Shown: positions 19,462 through 28,193 of the stretch, one piece after another | How the letters are laid out: each line of letters begins with the position of its first letter | How positions within the stretch are numbered: position 1 is the first letter of the stretch | Source of the DNA: Streptomyces scopuliridis RB72 | GTDB lineage: Bacteria; Actinomycetota; Actinomycetes; Streptomycetales; Streptomycetaceae | Direction of reading: 5' to 3' | DNA length: 64,000 nt | Assembly: GCF_000718095.1 (NCBI RefSeq) | Contig: NZ_JOEI01000025.1 | Coordinates: forward strand, 24,227-88,226 | Made by a program: the position numbers and the translations under genes | Notes under the pieces: generated by a model | Database searches by the model: none | Told to the model about the DNA's origin: nothing | What the model saw: only the letters and a program-made list of their open reading frames with translations

Positions 19462-19594
19462 GCGGTGGGGCCTTCCGTTCCAGTCCGCGGTGGGTACCGG
19501 ACGATTTCTCGCCATGCTACGCCAGCGTCGCGCCCTGCCACTTGGCTGTCCACAGGCTGTGGGCAGGGGGCCGCGCGTGGGCAATGATCGGTCC

Positions 19595-20878
19595 ATGGGA
19601 GAGACAAGTGAGCAGGCCGGTGGGACCGATCGGGCCGATCGGGTCCATGAGGCCGAGCAGGACGGCGAGAAGCTCCATGCGGCCGGACCGGACGGCGAGG
19701 ACGTCCATGCGGCCGGACCGGACGGCGAGAAGACCGCACAGGCAGCGCGGCGGCGCAGGCTGGCCGCGTGGTGGGCGTCGGAGCGCGTGATGGTCCGCGC
19801 GCCGATGGACCGGCCGATGGGCGAACGGCTGGCCGCCCTGGCGGCGGACGCGGGGTCCGTGTACGACGTGGACGAACAGCCGGACCTGTACGGCGACGGC
19901 ATCGTCGCGGAGCTGGAGCGGCGGGTGGCCGCGCTGCTCGGCTTCCCGGCCGCGGTCTTCTTCCCGACGGGCACGATGGCGCAGCAGGTGGCGCTGCGCT
20001 GCTGGGCGGGGCGTACGGGCAACAGCACGGTGGCGCTGCATCCGCTCGCCCACCCCGAGGTGCACGAGGCCGGCGCGCTGTCGGTGGTCAGCGGGCTGCG
20101 TACGGTCCATCCGACCAAGGAGCCGCGGCTGCCGACCGCCGGGGAGATCCAGGACCTGGCCGAGCCCTTCGGCACGCTGATGCTGGAACTGCCGCTGCGC
20201 GACGCGGGGTTCGTGCTGCCGTCCTGGGACGAGCTGGTGGCGGCCGTGGACGCGGCGCGGGAGCGGGACGCGGTGGTGCATGTCGACGGCGCGCGGCTGT
20301 GGGAGTGCACCCCGCACTTCGAGCGGCCCCTGGCCGAGATCGCGGGGCTCGCGGACAGCGTGTACGTGTCCTTCTACAAGTCGCTCAACGGGCTGTCGGG
20401 CGCGGTGCTCGCCGGTCCCCCGGAGCTGGTGGAGGAGGCGCGGGTCTGGCGGCACCGCTATGGGGGCCAGGTCTTCCAGCAGTACCCGGCGGCACTGACG
20501 GCCCTCCTGGGCCTGGAGCGCGAACTGCCGAAGCTGCCCTCGTACGTGGCGCACGCGCGCGTGGTGGCCACGGCGCTGGCCGAGGGCTTCGCGGCGTCCG
20601 CCGTGCCGTGGTTCCGCGTACACCCGGAGCCGCCGCACACCCATCAGTTCCAGGTGTGGCTGCCGTACGCACCGGACGTACTGAACGAGGCGGCGGTGCG
20701 GCAGGCGGAGGAGACGAAGACGGCGCTGTTCCGCGTCTGGTCGGCCCCGGCCGCCGGTATTCGCGGGCTCTCCTTCACGGAGGTCACGGTGGCGGAGCCG
20801 GGGCTGGAGTGGACGGCGGAGGAGGTACGGGCGGCGGTCGAGGAGTTCGTGACCAGGGTGCTGGAGGCGCACTCCTGA
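19595..20878 (+). CDS. Threonine aldolase-family PLP enzyme
   Basis: 427 residues, fold type I PLP enzyme of the low-specificity L-threonine aldolase/beta-eliminating lyase family, cleaving beta-hydroxy amino acids to glycine and an aldehyde. Motifs: FFPTGTMAQQVALR near the cofactor phosphate, VHVDGARLWE with the Asp that pairs with the PLP nitrogen, and SFYKSLNGLSG with the Schiff-base Lys. The first 60 residues are a family-foreign, acidic extension built of three 10-residue repeats (VHAAGPDGEK type). ATG at 19595 has GGAGAG-free context, so the true start may be later, at the Met-rich stretch near 19790. Stands alone between divergent and convergent neighbours. Confidence 0.85.
   Translation: MGETSEQAGGTDRADRVHEAEQDGEKLHAAGPDGEDVHAAGPDGEKTAQAARRRRLAAWWASERVMVRAPMDRPMGERLAALAADAGSVYDVDEQPDLYGDGIVAELERRVAALLGFPAAVFFPTGTMAQQVALRCWAGRTGNSTVALHPLAHPEVHEAGALSVVSGLRTVHPTKEPRLPTAGEIQDLAEPFGTLMLELPLRDAGFVLPSWDELVAAVDAARERDAVVHVDGARLWECTPHFERPLAEIAGLADSVYVSFYKSLNGLSGAVLAGPPELVEEARVWRHRYGGQVFQQYPAALTALLGLERELPKLPSYVAHARVVATALAEGFAASAVPWFRVHPEPPHTHQFQVWLPYAPDVLNEAAVRQAEETKTALFRVWSAPAAGIRGLSFTEVTVAEPGLEWTAEEVRAAVEEFVTRVLEAHS
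19644..19729. repeat. Three-copy 30-bp tandem repeat in threonine aldolase gene
   Basis: Units begin at 19644, 19674 and 19704 with exact period 30. The last two share an identical 26-base core (19674-19699 and 19704-19729); the first differs at several bases. The repeat is in frame and encodes 10-residue units in the N-terminal extension. Confidence 0.85.
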
Positions 20879-20909
20879 GGCTGAGTCCTGAGGGGTGCCC
20901 CTCGGAGTT

Positions 20910-21191
20910 CTACGAAGCGCCCGGAGCCGTCGTGCGACCGCCCGACGGTTCCGGGCCGCCCGGCCGCCGGGCGGGGCGGGTGGCCGACCGCCGGGCCCGC
21001 CACATCAGCGCCGTACGGAGGCGGGCCCGCCACGGCGGGCGGGACTCGGGCTCGGTGATCGCGCGGAAGCGCCGGTACTCCCGGATCGTGCGCAGGGTCT
21101 CCCGGTCGTAGCGGCCCGGCGGAGGCGGGGCCCGCTCGCCCCGCCGGGCCGCGCGGTAGCTGTCGAGCATGTGCTGCTGGATGGCGTCCAT
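20910..21191 (-). CDS. Small basic protein of unknown function
   Basis: 93 residues, very rich in Arg and Pro, starting DAIQQHMLDSYRAARRGE and ending in a low-complexity Arg/Gly/Pro tail. No membrane span, signal peptide or known domain is visible. Third-position G/C and a GGGTGAG ribosome site before the ATG support coding. It is transcribed divergently from the ArsR-like regulator gene with a 99-bp shared region that contains a perfect palindrome, so it may be a target of that regulator. Confidence 0.6.
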   Translation of the reverse strand: MDAIQQHMLDSYRAARRGERAPPPPGRYDRETLRTIREYRRFRAITEPESRPPWRARLRTALMWRARRSATRPARRPGGPEPSGGRTTAPGAS

Positions 21192-21232
21192 GCGCTCACC
21201 CTGCTCCCGGCCACGCTCCCCGGTCGTCCCAT

Positions 21233-21249
21233 TTGACGCGGGCCGTCAA
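21233..21249. promoter_or_regulatory. Palindrome upstream of the ArsR-like gene
   Basis: TTGACG-CGGGC-CGTCAA, a perfect inverted repeat with 5-bp spacer, lies 42 bp before the start of the DUF5937/ArsR gene and 42 bp before the divergent small gene. It is a candidate operator for the ArsR-type repressor. Confidence 0.45.
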
Positions 21250-21290
21250 TCGACGGACCGGTTGTCAGTGGCAGCGTGCACCATGGCCTC

Positions 21291-22379
21291 ATGAGCGTGT
21301 TCATCGACATCACCGGCCTGCCCCGGGAGCGGATCACCTTCGGCCCGTCCCCGCTGGCGGAGCTGGGTGCTGCCCTGCACACGCTCTCCGAGCCCGCCCA
21401 CCACGCCCGGCTGCACGGCTGGATCACCACCACCTCCGCCGCGCTCAAACCCGAGCTGGCCGACCGGCTGCACGAAGCGGACTTCCTGTGGCGGTCGACC
21501 CACGCCGACATCCTGCTGCCCGCCGCGCCCCGGGAGACGCTCGCGGAGGAGCTGGACGACCTCGATCTGATGGACGACGAGAAGTATGTGGCGGCAGCGC
21601 TGGAGATCTCCTGCGCCAGCCAGTACGGCGAGGGTCTGCCCTCGCCGCTCGTCGACGCGGGCGTGCGGCAGCGCGCGCTGGAGCTGGCGGCGGCCCGCGG
21701 TCCCCGACAGGCCGCGTTCGTACGGCAGATGCTGGCCGATCCGCCCGGGGTCAGGGCCTGGATACGGCGGCTGCTTGAGGACTGCGAGGAGGCGTTCTTC
21801 GCGGACACCTGGCGGCGCGTCCGGGTCCAGCTCGCCGCCGACGCCCGGCACAAGACCGAGATGCTGCGCCGCAAGGGCCTCGCGGAGGCGGTCTCCGCGG
21901 TCTCCCCCGCCGTCACGCTGGAGGAGGACGGGCTCCGTACGAGGATCGTGGTGGACAAGCTGAGTGACGGCCGTACGGCCGCGACGGGACGGGGGCTGAC
22001 GTTCCTGCCCACCGCCTTCGGCTGGCCCCATCTGGTGGCGCTGCACACGCCCGGCTGGCAACCGGTCGTGCAGTACCCGGTCTCCGCGCGGGAGCTGACG
22101 GACGCCACGCCCGTCGACACGGTCAAGCTGCGTCTGGAGGCGGTCGCCCACCCCATGCGGATGCGGCTGTGCCGGAGCCTGGCCCGCGGCTCGTACTCGA
22201 CGGGCGAGCTGGCCGATACGTACGGGATCACCGCGCCCGAGGTCTCCCGGCATCTGGCGGTGCTGCGGAAGGCGGGGCTGCTGACGACCCAGCGGCGCGG
22301 GCGCTATGTGCTGCATCAGCTGGATGTCGCCGTGGTGGCCCGGCTCGGGAGCGACTTCCTGGAGGGGTTGCTGCGCTGA
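21291..22379 (+). CDS. ArsR-family regulator with DUF5937 N-terminal domain
   Basis: 362 residues. Residues 1-260 form a helical domain (SVFIDITGLPRERITFGPSP onward) of the type fused to HTH domains in actinobacteria (DUF5937); residues 270-345 form the winged helix, with AVAHPMRMRLCRSLARGSYS and recognition helix region ITAPEVSRHLAVLRKAGLL. No Cys-rich metal site of classical ArsR is visible, so the ligand is probably not a metal. ATG at 21291 begins the conserved sequence. A perfect palindrome lies just upstream. The gene abuts a truncated minus-strand ATPase gene at its 3' end. Confidence 0.85.
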   Translation: MSVFIDITGLPRERITFGPSPLAELGAALHTLSEPAHHARLHGWITTTSAALKPELADRLHEADFLWRSTHADILLPAAPRETLAEELDDLDLMDDEKYVAAALEISCASQYGEGLPSPLVDAGVRQRALELAAARGPRQAAFVRQMLADPPGVRAWIRRLLEDCEEAFFADTWRRVRVQLAADARHKTEMLRRKGLAEAVSAVSPAVTLEEDGLRTRIVVDKLSDGRTAATGRGLTFLPTAFGWPHLVALHTPGWQPVVQYPVSARELTDATPVDTVKLRLEAVAHPMRMRLCRSLARGSYSTGELADTYGITAPEVSRHLAVLRKAGLLTTQRRGRYVLHQLDVAVVARLGSDFLEGLLR

Positions 22380-22646
22380 CGCCGCAAAGCCGGCGTCCAC
22401 GAGCGTCATCGGGGCGATGACGGTGCCCTGATGCCGGCGCAGGACCAGATCGAGGACCTCGTACACGCCCTGCCGCCAGGCCGGCAGATCCTGGAAATCG
22501 CCCCGCAGCGCGGCGGGCATCATGCGGTGCAGGCCGAACCCGGCGTGCTCGGGGTCGCAGACGACGCTGCCCGGCAGCCGCCGGTGGAGTTCGTACGCGG
22601 TCTGGGTCTTGCCGCCCCCGAAGGGGCCATTGATCCACAGCAGCAC
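22380..22646 (-). pseudogene. Truncated P-loop ATPase (TmrB/AAA-kinase-like) remnant
   Basis: From a GTG at 22646 about 88 codons encode the first half of a small kinase-like ATPase: Walker A in LWINGPFGGGKTQTAYEL and the typical VVCDPEHAGFGLHRMMPAAL and APMTLVD segments. Full-length relatives have about 170-200 residues. Here the family sequence stops near 22385 and the frame simply continues antisense through the ArsR-like gene, so the C-terminal half is lost, probably by a rearrangement at the 3' end of that gene. It lies 5 bp after the response regulator stop and may still be transcribed from that operon. Confidence 0.7.
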
Positions 22647-22651
22647 GCGGC

Positions 22652-23326
22652 TCAGACCGCCCCGCCGCCGCCTGCCCGCACCAGTCCCGTCTCGTAGGCG
22701 AGGACGACCACCTGCACGCGGTCGCGCAGTCCGAGCTTGGTGAGGATCCGGCCGACATGCGTCTTCACCGTCGCCTCGGAGAGCACCAGCCGGCCGGCGA
22801 TCTCGCCGTTCGACAGCCCCTGCGCGACCAGCAGCATGACCTCGCGCTCGCGGTCGGTCAGCCGGTCCAGCTCCTTGTGCCGCGGCTTGTTCGCGCTGGG
22901 CAGCATCGGCGAGAAGCGGTCCAGCAGCCGCCGGGTCGTGGACGGGGCGACGACGGCGTCGCCGCTGTGCACCGAGCGGATCGCGCTGAGCAGCTCGCCC
23001 GGCGGCACGTCCTTCAGCATGAATCCGCTCGCCCCGGCCTTGAGCCCGGAGAACGCGTACTCGTCCAGGTCGAAGGTGGTGAGGATGAGCACCTTCGGAG
23101 CGTCGGGCTCCGCGCAGATCCGGCGGGTCGCCTCGACGCCGTCCAGCCGGGGCATACGGACGTCCATCAGGACGACGTCCACGGCGGTGGAGCGGAGATT
23201 CTCGATCGCCTCCGCGCCGTCCCCGGCCTCCGCGACGACCTCCATGTCGGGCTGCGCGGCCAGCACCATACGGAATCCGGTGCGCAGCAGCACCTGGTCG
23301 TCGACGAGCATGACGCGGATCGACAT
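22652..23326 (-). CDS. NarL/FixJ-type response regulator
   Basis: 224 residues. The receiver domain (1-120) has the acidic pocket MLVDDQ, phosphoacceptor Asp54 in LMDVRMPRLDG, and conserved TTFDLDEYAF and LKDVPPGELL. The C-terminal LuxR helix-turn-helix is LTDREREVMLLVAQGLSNGE with recognition helix EATVKTHVGRILTKLGL. It should bind DNA as a phosphorylated dimer. The cognate kinase lies 132 bp upstream on the same strand; the gap contains a tandem repeat. Targets cannot be told; no transporter or enzyme gene follows, only a truncated ATPase. Confidence 0.93.
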   Translation of the reverse strand: MSIRVMLVDDQVLLRTGFRMVLAAQPDMEVVAEAGDGAEAIENLRSTAVDVVLMDVRMPRLDGVEATRRICAEPDAPKVLILTTFDLDEYAFSGLKAGASGFMLKDVPPGELLSAIRSVHSGDAVVAPSTTRRLLDRFSPMLPSANKPRHKELDRLTDREREVMLLVAQGLSNGEIAGRLVLSEATVKTHVGRILTKLGLRDRVQVVVLAYETGLVRAGGGGAV

Positions 23327-23345
23327 CTGCGGGGTCCTTGTCCGA

Positions 23346-23391
23346 TAGGGGGAGTGGCGGGCCTGTTGTAGGGGGAGTGGCGGGCCTGTTG
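23346..23391. repeat. Two-copy 23-bp tandem repeat between kinase and regulator genes
   Basis: Two identical 23-base units (TAGGGGGAGTGGCGGGCC then TGTTG) occupy 23346-23368 and 23369-23391, with part of a third unit following. The repeat widens the gap between the kinase stop and the regulator start to 132 bp. Confidence 0.85.
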
Positions 23392-23458
23392 GGGAGTGGG
23401 GCGCGGATAGCGGGAGGTGGCGGACGCCGGTACGCCTCGGTGCGCGGGCCGGCGCGCC

Positions 23459-24646
23459 TCAGATCGCGGGTTTCAGCGGCAGCAGCGCGCTGATCCGGAA
23501 GCCGCCGCCGGGGCGCGGCCCGGCGTCCAGTGTGCCGCCGACCATACCGACCCGCTCCCGCATGCCGATGAGCCCATGACCGCGCCCGTCGGCCCCGCCG
23601 TCCTCGTACAGCTCATGGGCCGCCCCCCGCCCGTCGTCCTCGACCAGCAGCCCGAGCCCGTCGTCGAAATAGACCAGACGCACACTGGCGCCCACATCGG
23701 GTCCGCCGTGCTTACGGCTGTTGGTGAGGGCTTCCTGCACGATGCGGTAAGCGGTCAGCTCCACCCCGCTGGGCAGCGGGCGCGGGGTGCCCTCGATGCG
23801 GAAGTCCACGGTCAGCCCGGCGCCCCGCACCTTCTCGACCAGATCCTCGATCTGTCCGACATCGGGCTGCGGCACGTACTCGCCGCTCTCCTTGGCGTCA
23901 CCGGTCCGCAGCACGCCCAGCAGTCTGCGCATCTCGGCGAGCGCCTGCCTGCCGGTGCTCGAAATGGTCTCCAGGGCCTGTTTGGCCTGGTCGGGCGCGG
24001 CGTCCAGCACATAGGCGGCGCCGTCCGCCTGGACGACCATCACCGAGACGTTGTGGGCGACGACATCGTGCAGCTCACGGGCGATCCTGGCCCGCTCGGC
24101 GGCGACCGCCACCTTGGCCTGCGCCTCGCGCTCCTTCTCCAGCCGGGTGGCGCGCTCCTCCAGCTGGTCGAAGTAGGCGCGGCGGGTACGGACGGAGTCG
24201 CCGAGCACCCAGGCGAGGGCGAACGGCACGCTCAGGACGATGGCGACGGCGACCCGGCTCGCGGTGCCGATGCCCTCCTCGGGCCAGCGCAGCTGCGACA
24301 GCGGGGAGGCGAGCAGCCCGCCGGCCAGCGCGAGCCGGGAGGCCCAGCGCGGCCCGCCCTGCGCGGCGACGGTGTAGATGATCACCAGCATCGCGAAGTC
24401 GGCCGGGTTGGACTGCACATCCAGGGCGAGCTGGGCGAGGCCCAGGGCCAGCATGAGCAGCAGCACCTTCTCGGGCGCGCGGCGGCGCAGCGCGACGGAG
24501 AGGCTCAGCAGCAGGACCAGCGGGATGGCCGCCACACCCTGGTTCTCCTGGACCACCCACAACAGGGAAAGCCCGAAGAGCAGGACAGCCCAGAAGCTGT
24601 CGACGCCCGTCGGGTGTCCGCGGAGAAAGTCGTAGAAGCGCTGCAC
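23459..24646 (-). CDS. NarL-type sensor histidine kinase
   Basis: 395-residue kinase with four to six membrane helices in residues 15-150 and hardly any extracytoplasmic loop, so it probably senses a membrane-related signal. The HisKA_3 phosphoacceptor is His193 in [17 protein letters not shown]. The ATPase domain has N-box [11 protein letters not shown]1 LLVEDDGRG and G2 [11 protein letters not shown]. Pairs with the response regulator 132 bp downstream. Similar intramembrane kinases in Streptomyces often answer to cell-envelope stress, but nothing here fixes the signal. Confidence 0.93.
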   Translation of the reverse strand: MQRFYDFLRGHPTGVDSFWAVLLFGLSLLWVVQENQGVAAIPLVLLLSLSVALRRRAPEKVLLLMLALGLAQLALDVQSNPADFAMLVIIYTVAAQGGPRWASRLALAGGLLASPLSQLRWPEEGIGTASRVAVAIVLSVPFALAWVLGDSVRTRRAYFDQLEERATRLEKEREAQAKVAVAAERARIARELHDVVAHNVSVMVVQADGAAYVLDAAPDQAKQALETISSTGRQALAEMRRLLGVLRTGDAKESGEYVPQPDVGQIEDLVEKVRGAGLTVDFRIEGTPRPLPSGVELTAYRIVQEALTNSRKHGGPDVGASVRLVYFDDGLGLLVEDDGRGAAHELYEDGGADGRGHGLIGMRERVGMVGGTLDAGPRPGGGFRISALLPLKPAI

Positions 24647-24742
24647 GTAACCCAGCGTAGTGAGGCGGAAAAGGGGGACGGGTCAACCGGAGGGCCGATC
24701 CGGTCGGCGGAATCGTACTCCCCAAGGTGGAGACTTGACGCC

Positions 24743-25795
24743 GTGACGGATGAGACGTGTAAGTCGCCCGGGGTTCCGGGTATGCCGCGAGGGGCGGCGG
24801 ACGGCCGGTGCGACACCGGTCCGCGCCGGTGGCGTACGGCCGCGGAGCGCGCGCTGTACGGCCCAGGTGGCTTCTATCTGCGCCCCGAGGGACCGGCCGG
24901 GCATTTCCGTACGTCGGTCCACGCCTCCCCGCTCTTCGCCGCCGCCGTCGCCCGGCTGCTGGCCGACACCGCCGAGCGGCTGGGCACGGACGAAGTGGCG
25001 TTCGTCGATATCGGCGCGGGCCGCGGCGAGCTGCTATCCGGAATCCTGGCCGCGGTCCCGGACGGGCTCGCGGTGCGGCCGTACGGGGTCGAGCGCGCGC
25101 CGCGCCCTGCGGGCCTGGATCCCCGTATCGCGTGGGGTACGGAGCCGCCGGCCGGGGTCGGCGGGCTGCTCTTCGCGAACGAATGGCTCGACAACGTCCC
25201 GGTCGACATCGCGGAGACCGGCCCCGACGGGGTCGTACGGTACGTGCTCGTCCGGCCGGACGGCTCCGAGGAGCCGGGCGACCCGGTCGAGGGGCCCGAC
25301 GCCGAGTGGCTCGCCCGCTGGTGGCCGCCGGCCGGCCCCGGCACCCGCGCGGAGATCGGCCGGCCGCGCGACGAGGCGTGGGCGGCGGCCGTCGCCACCC
25401 TGGAGCGGGGTCTCGCGGTCGCGGTCGACTACGCGCATGTACGGGGCGCCCGGCCGCCCTTCGGCACCCTGACCGGCTTCCGGGCGGGCCGGGAGGTGCC
25501 TCCCGTACCGGACGGCAGCAGCGATCTCACGGCCCATGTGGCGCTGGACGCCTGCGCCTTGCCCGGCGCGGAGCTGCTGAGCCAGCGCGAGGCCCTGCAC
25601 CGGCTGGGGGTGAGCGGCGCACGGCCGCCGCTGTCCCTCGCCACCACGGATCCGGCGGCGTACGTACGGGCGCTCGCGGCGGCCGGGGAGGCGGCGGAGC
25701 TGACGGCCCGGGGCGGCCTGGGGGACTTCGGCTGGCTCGTGCAGCCCGTGGGCCTCGGAGGCACGAGCGGCGCTCTGAGAGACTGTCGCCCATGA
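24743..25795 (+). CDS. MidA/NDUFAF7-family SAM-dependent methyltransferase
   Basis: 350-residue class I methyltransferase of the family that includes mitochondrial NDUFAF7 (MidA), which dimethylates an arginine of the complex I 49-kDa subunit. SAM motif I is [11 protein letters not shown]; the family motif after it reads [12 protein letters not shown] (compare NELLDALP); residues [16 protein letters not shown] match the N-terminal signature. GTG at 24743 has GGTGGAG upstream. The last base pairs overlap the nuoD2 start (ATGA at 25792-25795). NuoD is the bacterial counterpart of the 49-kDa subunit, so enzyme and probable substrate are translationally coupled. Confidence 0.82.
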   Translation: MTDETCKSPGVPGMPRGAADGRCDTGPRRWRTAAERALYGPGGFYLRPEGPAGHFRTSVHASPLFAAAVARLLADTAERLGTDEVAFVDIGAGRGELLSGILAAVPDGLAVRPYGVERAPRPAGLDPRIAWGTEPPAGVGGLLFANEWLDNVPVDIAETGPDGVVRYVLVRPDGSEEPGDPVEGPDAEWLARWWPPAGPGTRAEIGRPRDEAWAAAVATLERGLAVAVDYAHVRGARPPFGTLTGFRAGREVPPVPDGSSDLTAHVALDACALPGAELLSQREALHRLGVSGARPPLSLATTDPAAYVRALAAAGEAAELTARGGLGDFGWLVQPVGLGGTSGALRDCRP

Positions 25796-26943
25796 CGGAG
25801 ACCACCCGGACGACGGTCGGTATCGGCGGCGCGGCGGAGAGCACGGACATGGTGCTCAATATCGGCCCGCAGCACCCCTCCACCCACGGGGTGCTCCGGC
25901 TCCGTCTCGTGCTCGATGGCGAGGTGATCCAGCAGGCGGAGCCGGTCATCGGCTATATGCACCGGGGCGCGGAGAAGCTCTTCGAGGCGCGCGACTACCG
26001 GCAGGTCCTGGTCCTCGCCAACCGCCACGACTGGCTCTCGGCGTTCTCCAACGAGCTGGGCGTGGTGCTGGCCGTCGAGCGGATGCTCGGCATGGAGGTG
26101 CCCGAGCGCGCCGTATGGACCAGAACGCTGCTCGCCGAGCTGAACCGGGTGCTCAACCATCTGATGTTCCTCGGCTCGTACCCCCTCGAACTGGGCGGTA
26201 TCACCCCGGTGTTCTACGCGTTCCGGGAGCGCGAGGAGCTCCAGGCCGTGATGGAGGAGATCTCCGGCGGCCGGATGCACTACATGTTCAACCAGGTCGG
26301 CGGCCTCAAGGCGGACCTTCCCGCGGGCTGGCAGGGGCGCGCCAGGGCCGCGATCGCGTCGGTGCGCTCGCGGATGGACGTGTACGACCGGCTGGTCCTC
26401 GGCAACGAGATCTTCCGGGGCCGTACCCGCGGGGTCGGGGTGCTGTCGCGGGAGGCGGTCCACGCGTACGGGGTGTCCGGGCCGATCGCCCGTGCCTCGG
26501 GGGTCGACTTCGACCTGCGCCGCGACGAGCCGTATCTCGCGTACGGCGAACTGCGCGACACGCTCACGGTCGTGACCCGCGAGGAGGGCGACTGCCTGGC
26601 GCGGTTCGAATGCCTGCTGGAGCAGACGCACAACGCGCTGGCCCTGGCGGACGCCTGTCTGGACCGGATCGCGGAGCTGCCTCCCGGGCCGATCAACCAG
26701 CGGCTGCCCAAGGTGCTGAAGGCGCCCGAGGGGCATACGTACGCGTGGACCGAGAACCCTCTCGGCATCAACGGCTACTACCTGGTGTCGAAGGGCGAGA
26801 AGACGCCGTACCGGCTGAAGCTGCGCTCGGCCTCGTTCAACAACATCCAGGCGCTGACGGAGCTGCTGCCCGGGACGCAGGTCGCCGACATGGTGGCGAT
26901 CCTGGGCTCGCTGTTCTTCGTCGTCGGTGACATCGACAAGTAG
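25792..26943 (+). CDS. nuoD2: NADH-quinone oxidoreductase subunit D, isolated paralogue
   Basis: 383-residue protein of the complex I 49-kDa / NiFe hydrogenase large-subunit family. Conserved blocks: [17 protein letters not shown] near the start, [32 protein letters not shown] and [15 protein letters not shown]. These line the quinone pocket and cluster N2 contact in complex I. No other nuo gene lies nearby, so it is a stand-alone copy in addition to the main nuo operon expected elsewhere. Start overlaps the methyltransferase stop. It may replace the operon-encoded subunit under some conditions or have a separate role. Confidence 0.93.
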   Translation: MTETTRTTVGIGGAAESTDMVLNIGPQHPSTHGVLRLRLVLDGEVIQQAEPVIGYMHRGAEKLFEARDYRQVLVLANRHDWLSAFSNELGVVLAVERMLGMEVPERAVWTRTLLAELNRVLNHLMFLGSYPLELGGITPVFYAFREREELQAVMEEISGGRMHYMFNQVGGLKADLPAGWQGRARAAIASVRSRMDVYDRLVLGNEIFRGRTRGVGVLSREAVHAYGVSGPIARASGVDFDLRRDEPYLAYGELRDTLTVVTREEGDCLARFECLLEQTHNALALADACLDRIAELPPGPINQRLPKVLKAPEGHTYAWTENPLGINGYYLVSKGEKTPYRLKLRSASFNNIQALTELLPGTQVADMVAILGSLFFVVGDIDK

Positions 26944-26999
26944 CGGGCGCCGGGCGGCCGTTCGCGATCAGCGTCTGATCACATCGACAACCGCCCGCG

Positions 27000-28040
27000 T
27001 CAGCCGCTGACCGCGTTGCGCAGCTCGCCCAGTTCGAGCGGCTCGGTCTCGTCGTGCGCGGTCAGATCGATGACCTGACCGATACCGCGCTCCTCGGCCC
27101 TGCGCCGCTCGGCGAGAGCCTCCTCGCCCACCACATCCGCGAGGTCCTCGCGCTCGACGCGCGCCAGTTCGGCGGCCGGTGCGGGCTCCTCGGTGTCGTC
27201 CGCGTCCGCCTTCTTGAGTCCGCCGCGCGCGTTCTGCGCGGCGGCCTGCGCGCCGAAGAAGTCGAAGCCGCCCTCGGGCCGCCGCGCGGAGCGGCCCCGC
27301 GGGGCGTACGGGACGATCGCGGACGCCGTGGGGACGCGCGTGGCGGGGAGGGCGGACGACGGGCGGCTGTGCTGCTCAGCCCCGGCGGCCGCCGCGTGCT
27401 TCCCCCGCGACTCCCCCGCCTCCGTGGCCCGCTCCGCGAGATCGCGCGCGCGGGCCGCCTCGACCGTACGCTTCGCCTGCTGGACCGCGGCGTTGCGCGG
27501 CAGTTCGTCCAGGGCCCGCGCGGCGCTGACATACGCCGCCGTGGTGGGCGTGCTGCCCCCGGCGGGCAGCGCCTTGGGCTCGGCCGCCGCCTCCAGGGCG
27601 AGCTGACGCCGTCCCTCCAGCGCGGTGGCGCGCTCGGTCTCCGCGGTGGCGTACCGGCGCAGCAGCGCGGCGTGTTCACCGCGCAGCCCGGCCAGCTCGA
27701 TCCGCTTGGCGCGCAGCTTGGCATCGAGCTTGAGGCGCAGCTCGCGCGACTCCTCGACGTCGGCTTCCAGTTCCGCGATGCGCTCCTCGGCCTTCCAGCC
27801 GTCGCTCTCCCGCGCGCGCGTCAGCTCGGCGACCCGGCGCCCGGCGCCGCGGTCCCAGCTGCGCATGAAGACCGCGCCGGTGACCGCCGCCGCGGCCGTC
27901 ACCGCGACCAGCCCGCGGAGCACCACGGGCTCGGCGAGGAACCAGGCGCCCGCGGCACAGAGAACCGCGGCTCCGGCGACCGCCGTCGGCGGCAGAAGCT
28001 TGTGGAGGGGTGGGGAATGGCGGTGGCGTCCACGTGGCAT
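27000..28040 (-). CDS. Membrane-anchored coiled-coil protein of unknown function
   Basis: 346 residues. Two membrane helices close to the N-terminus (PPTAVAGAAVLCAAGAWFLA and VVLRGLVAVTAAAAVTGAVF) are followed by a coiled coil at about residues 65-150 (heptads of Leu/Ala with Glu/Arg: RIAELEADVEESRELRLKLD). The C-terminal part is Ala-rich and charged and ends in an acidic segment (ETEPLELGELRNAV). The layout is that of a cytoplasmic coiled coil tethered to the membrane. No enzymatic motif is seen. Convergent with nuoD2; its own promoter must lie in the 153-bp gap toward the betaine-binding protein gene. Confidence 0.7.
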   Translation of the reverse strand: MPRGRHRHSPPLHKLLPPTAVAGAAVLCAAGAWFLAEPVVLRGLVAVTAAAAVTGAVFMRSWDRGAGRRVAELTRARESDGWKAEERIAELEADVEESRELRLKLDAKLRAKRIELAGLRGEHAALLRRYATAETERATALEGRRQLALEAAAEPKALPAGGSTPTTAAYVSAARALDELPRNAAVQQAKRTVEAARARDLAERATEAGESRGKHAAAAGAEQHSRPSSALPATRVPTASAIVPYAPRGRSARRPEGGFDFFGAQAAAQNARGGLKKADADDTEEPAPAAELARVEREDLADVVGEEALAERRRAEERGIGQVIDLTAHDETEPLELGELRNAVSG

Positions 28041-28193
28041 GGCCTGAAATTTACCGTGCGTGGAGACCGAATGGGGGGCCGGTCGGACAATCTTTCTCGG
28101 CCCGTTGCCGGCCCTCCTCCCCTTCCACTCCTGTTTCCTCTACAGAACTCCGTTTTGCCTGGCGCCGGTTACCGCGCCGACACCGTCGGGCCG

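Noticed and set aside
25792..26943. Start of a second complex I operon
   Set aside because: Only nuoD is present; the neighbours are a methyltransferase and a convergent coiled-coil gene.
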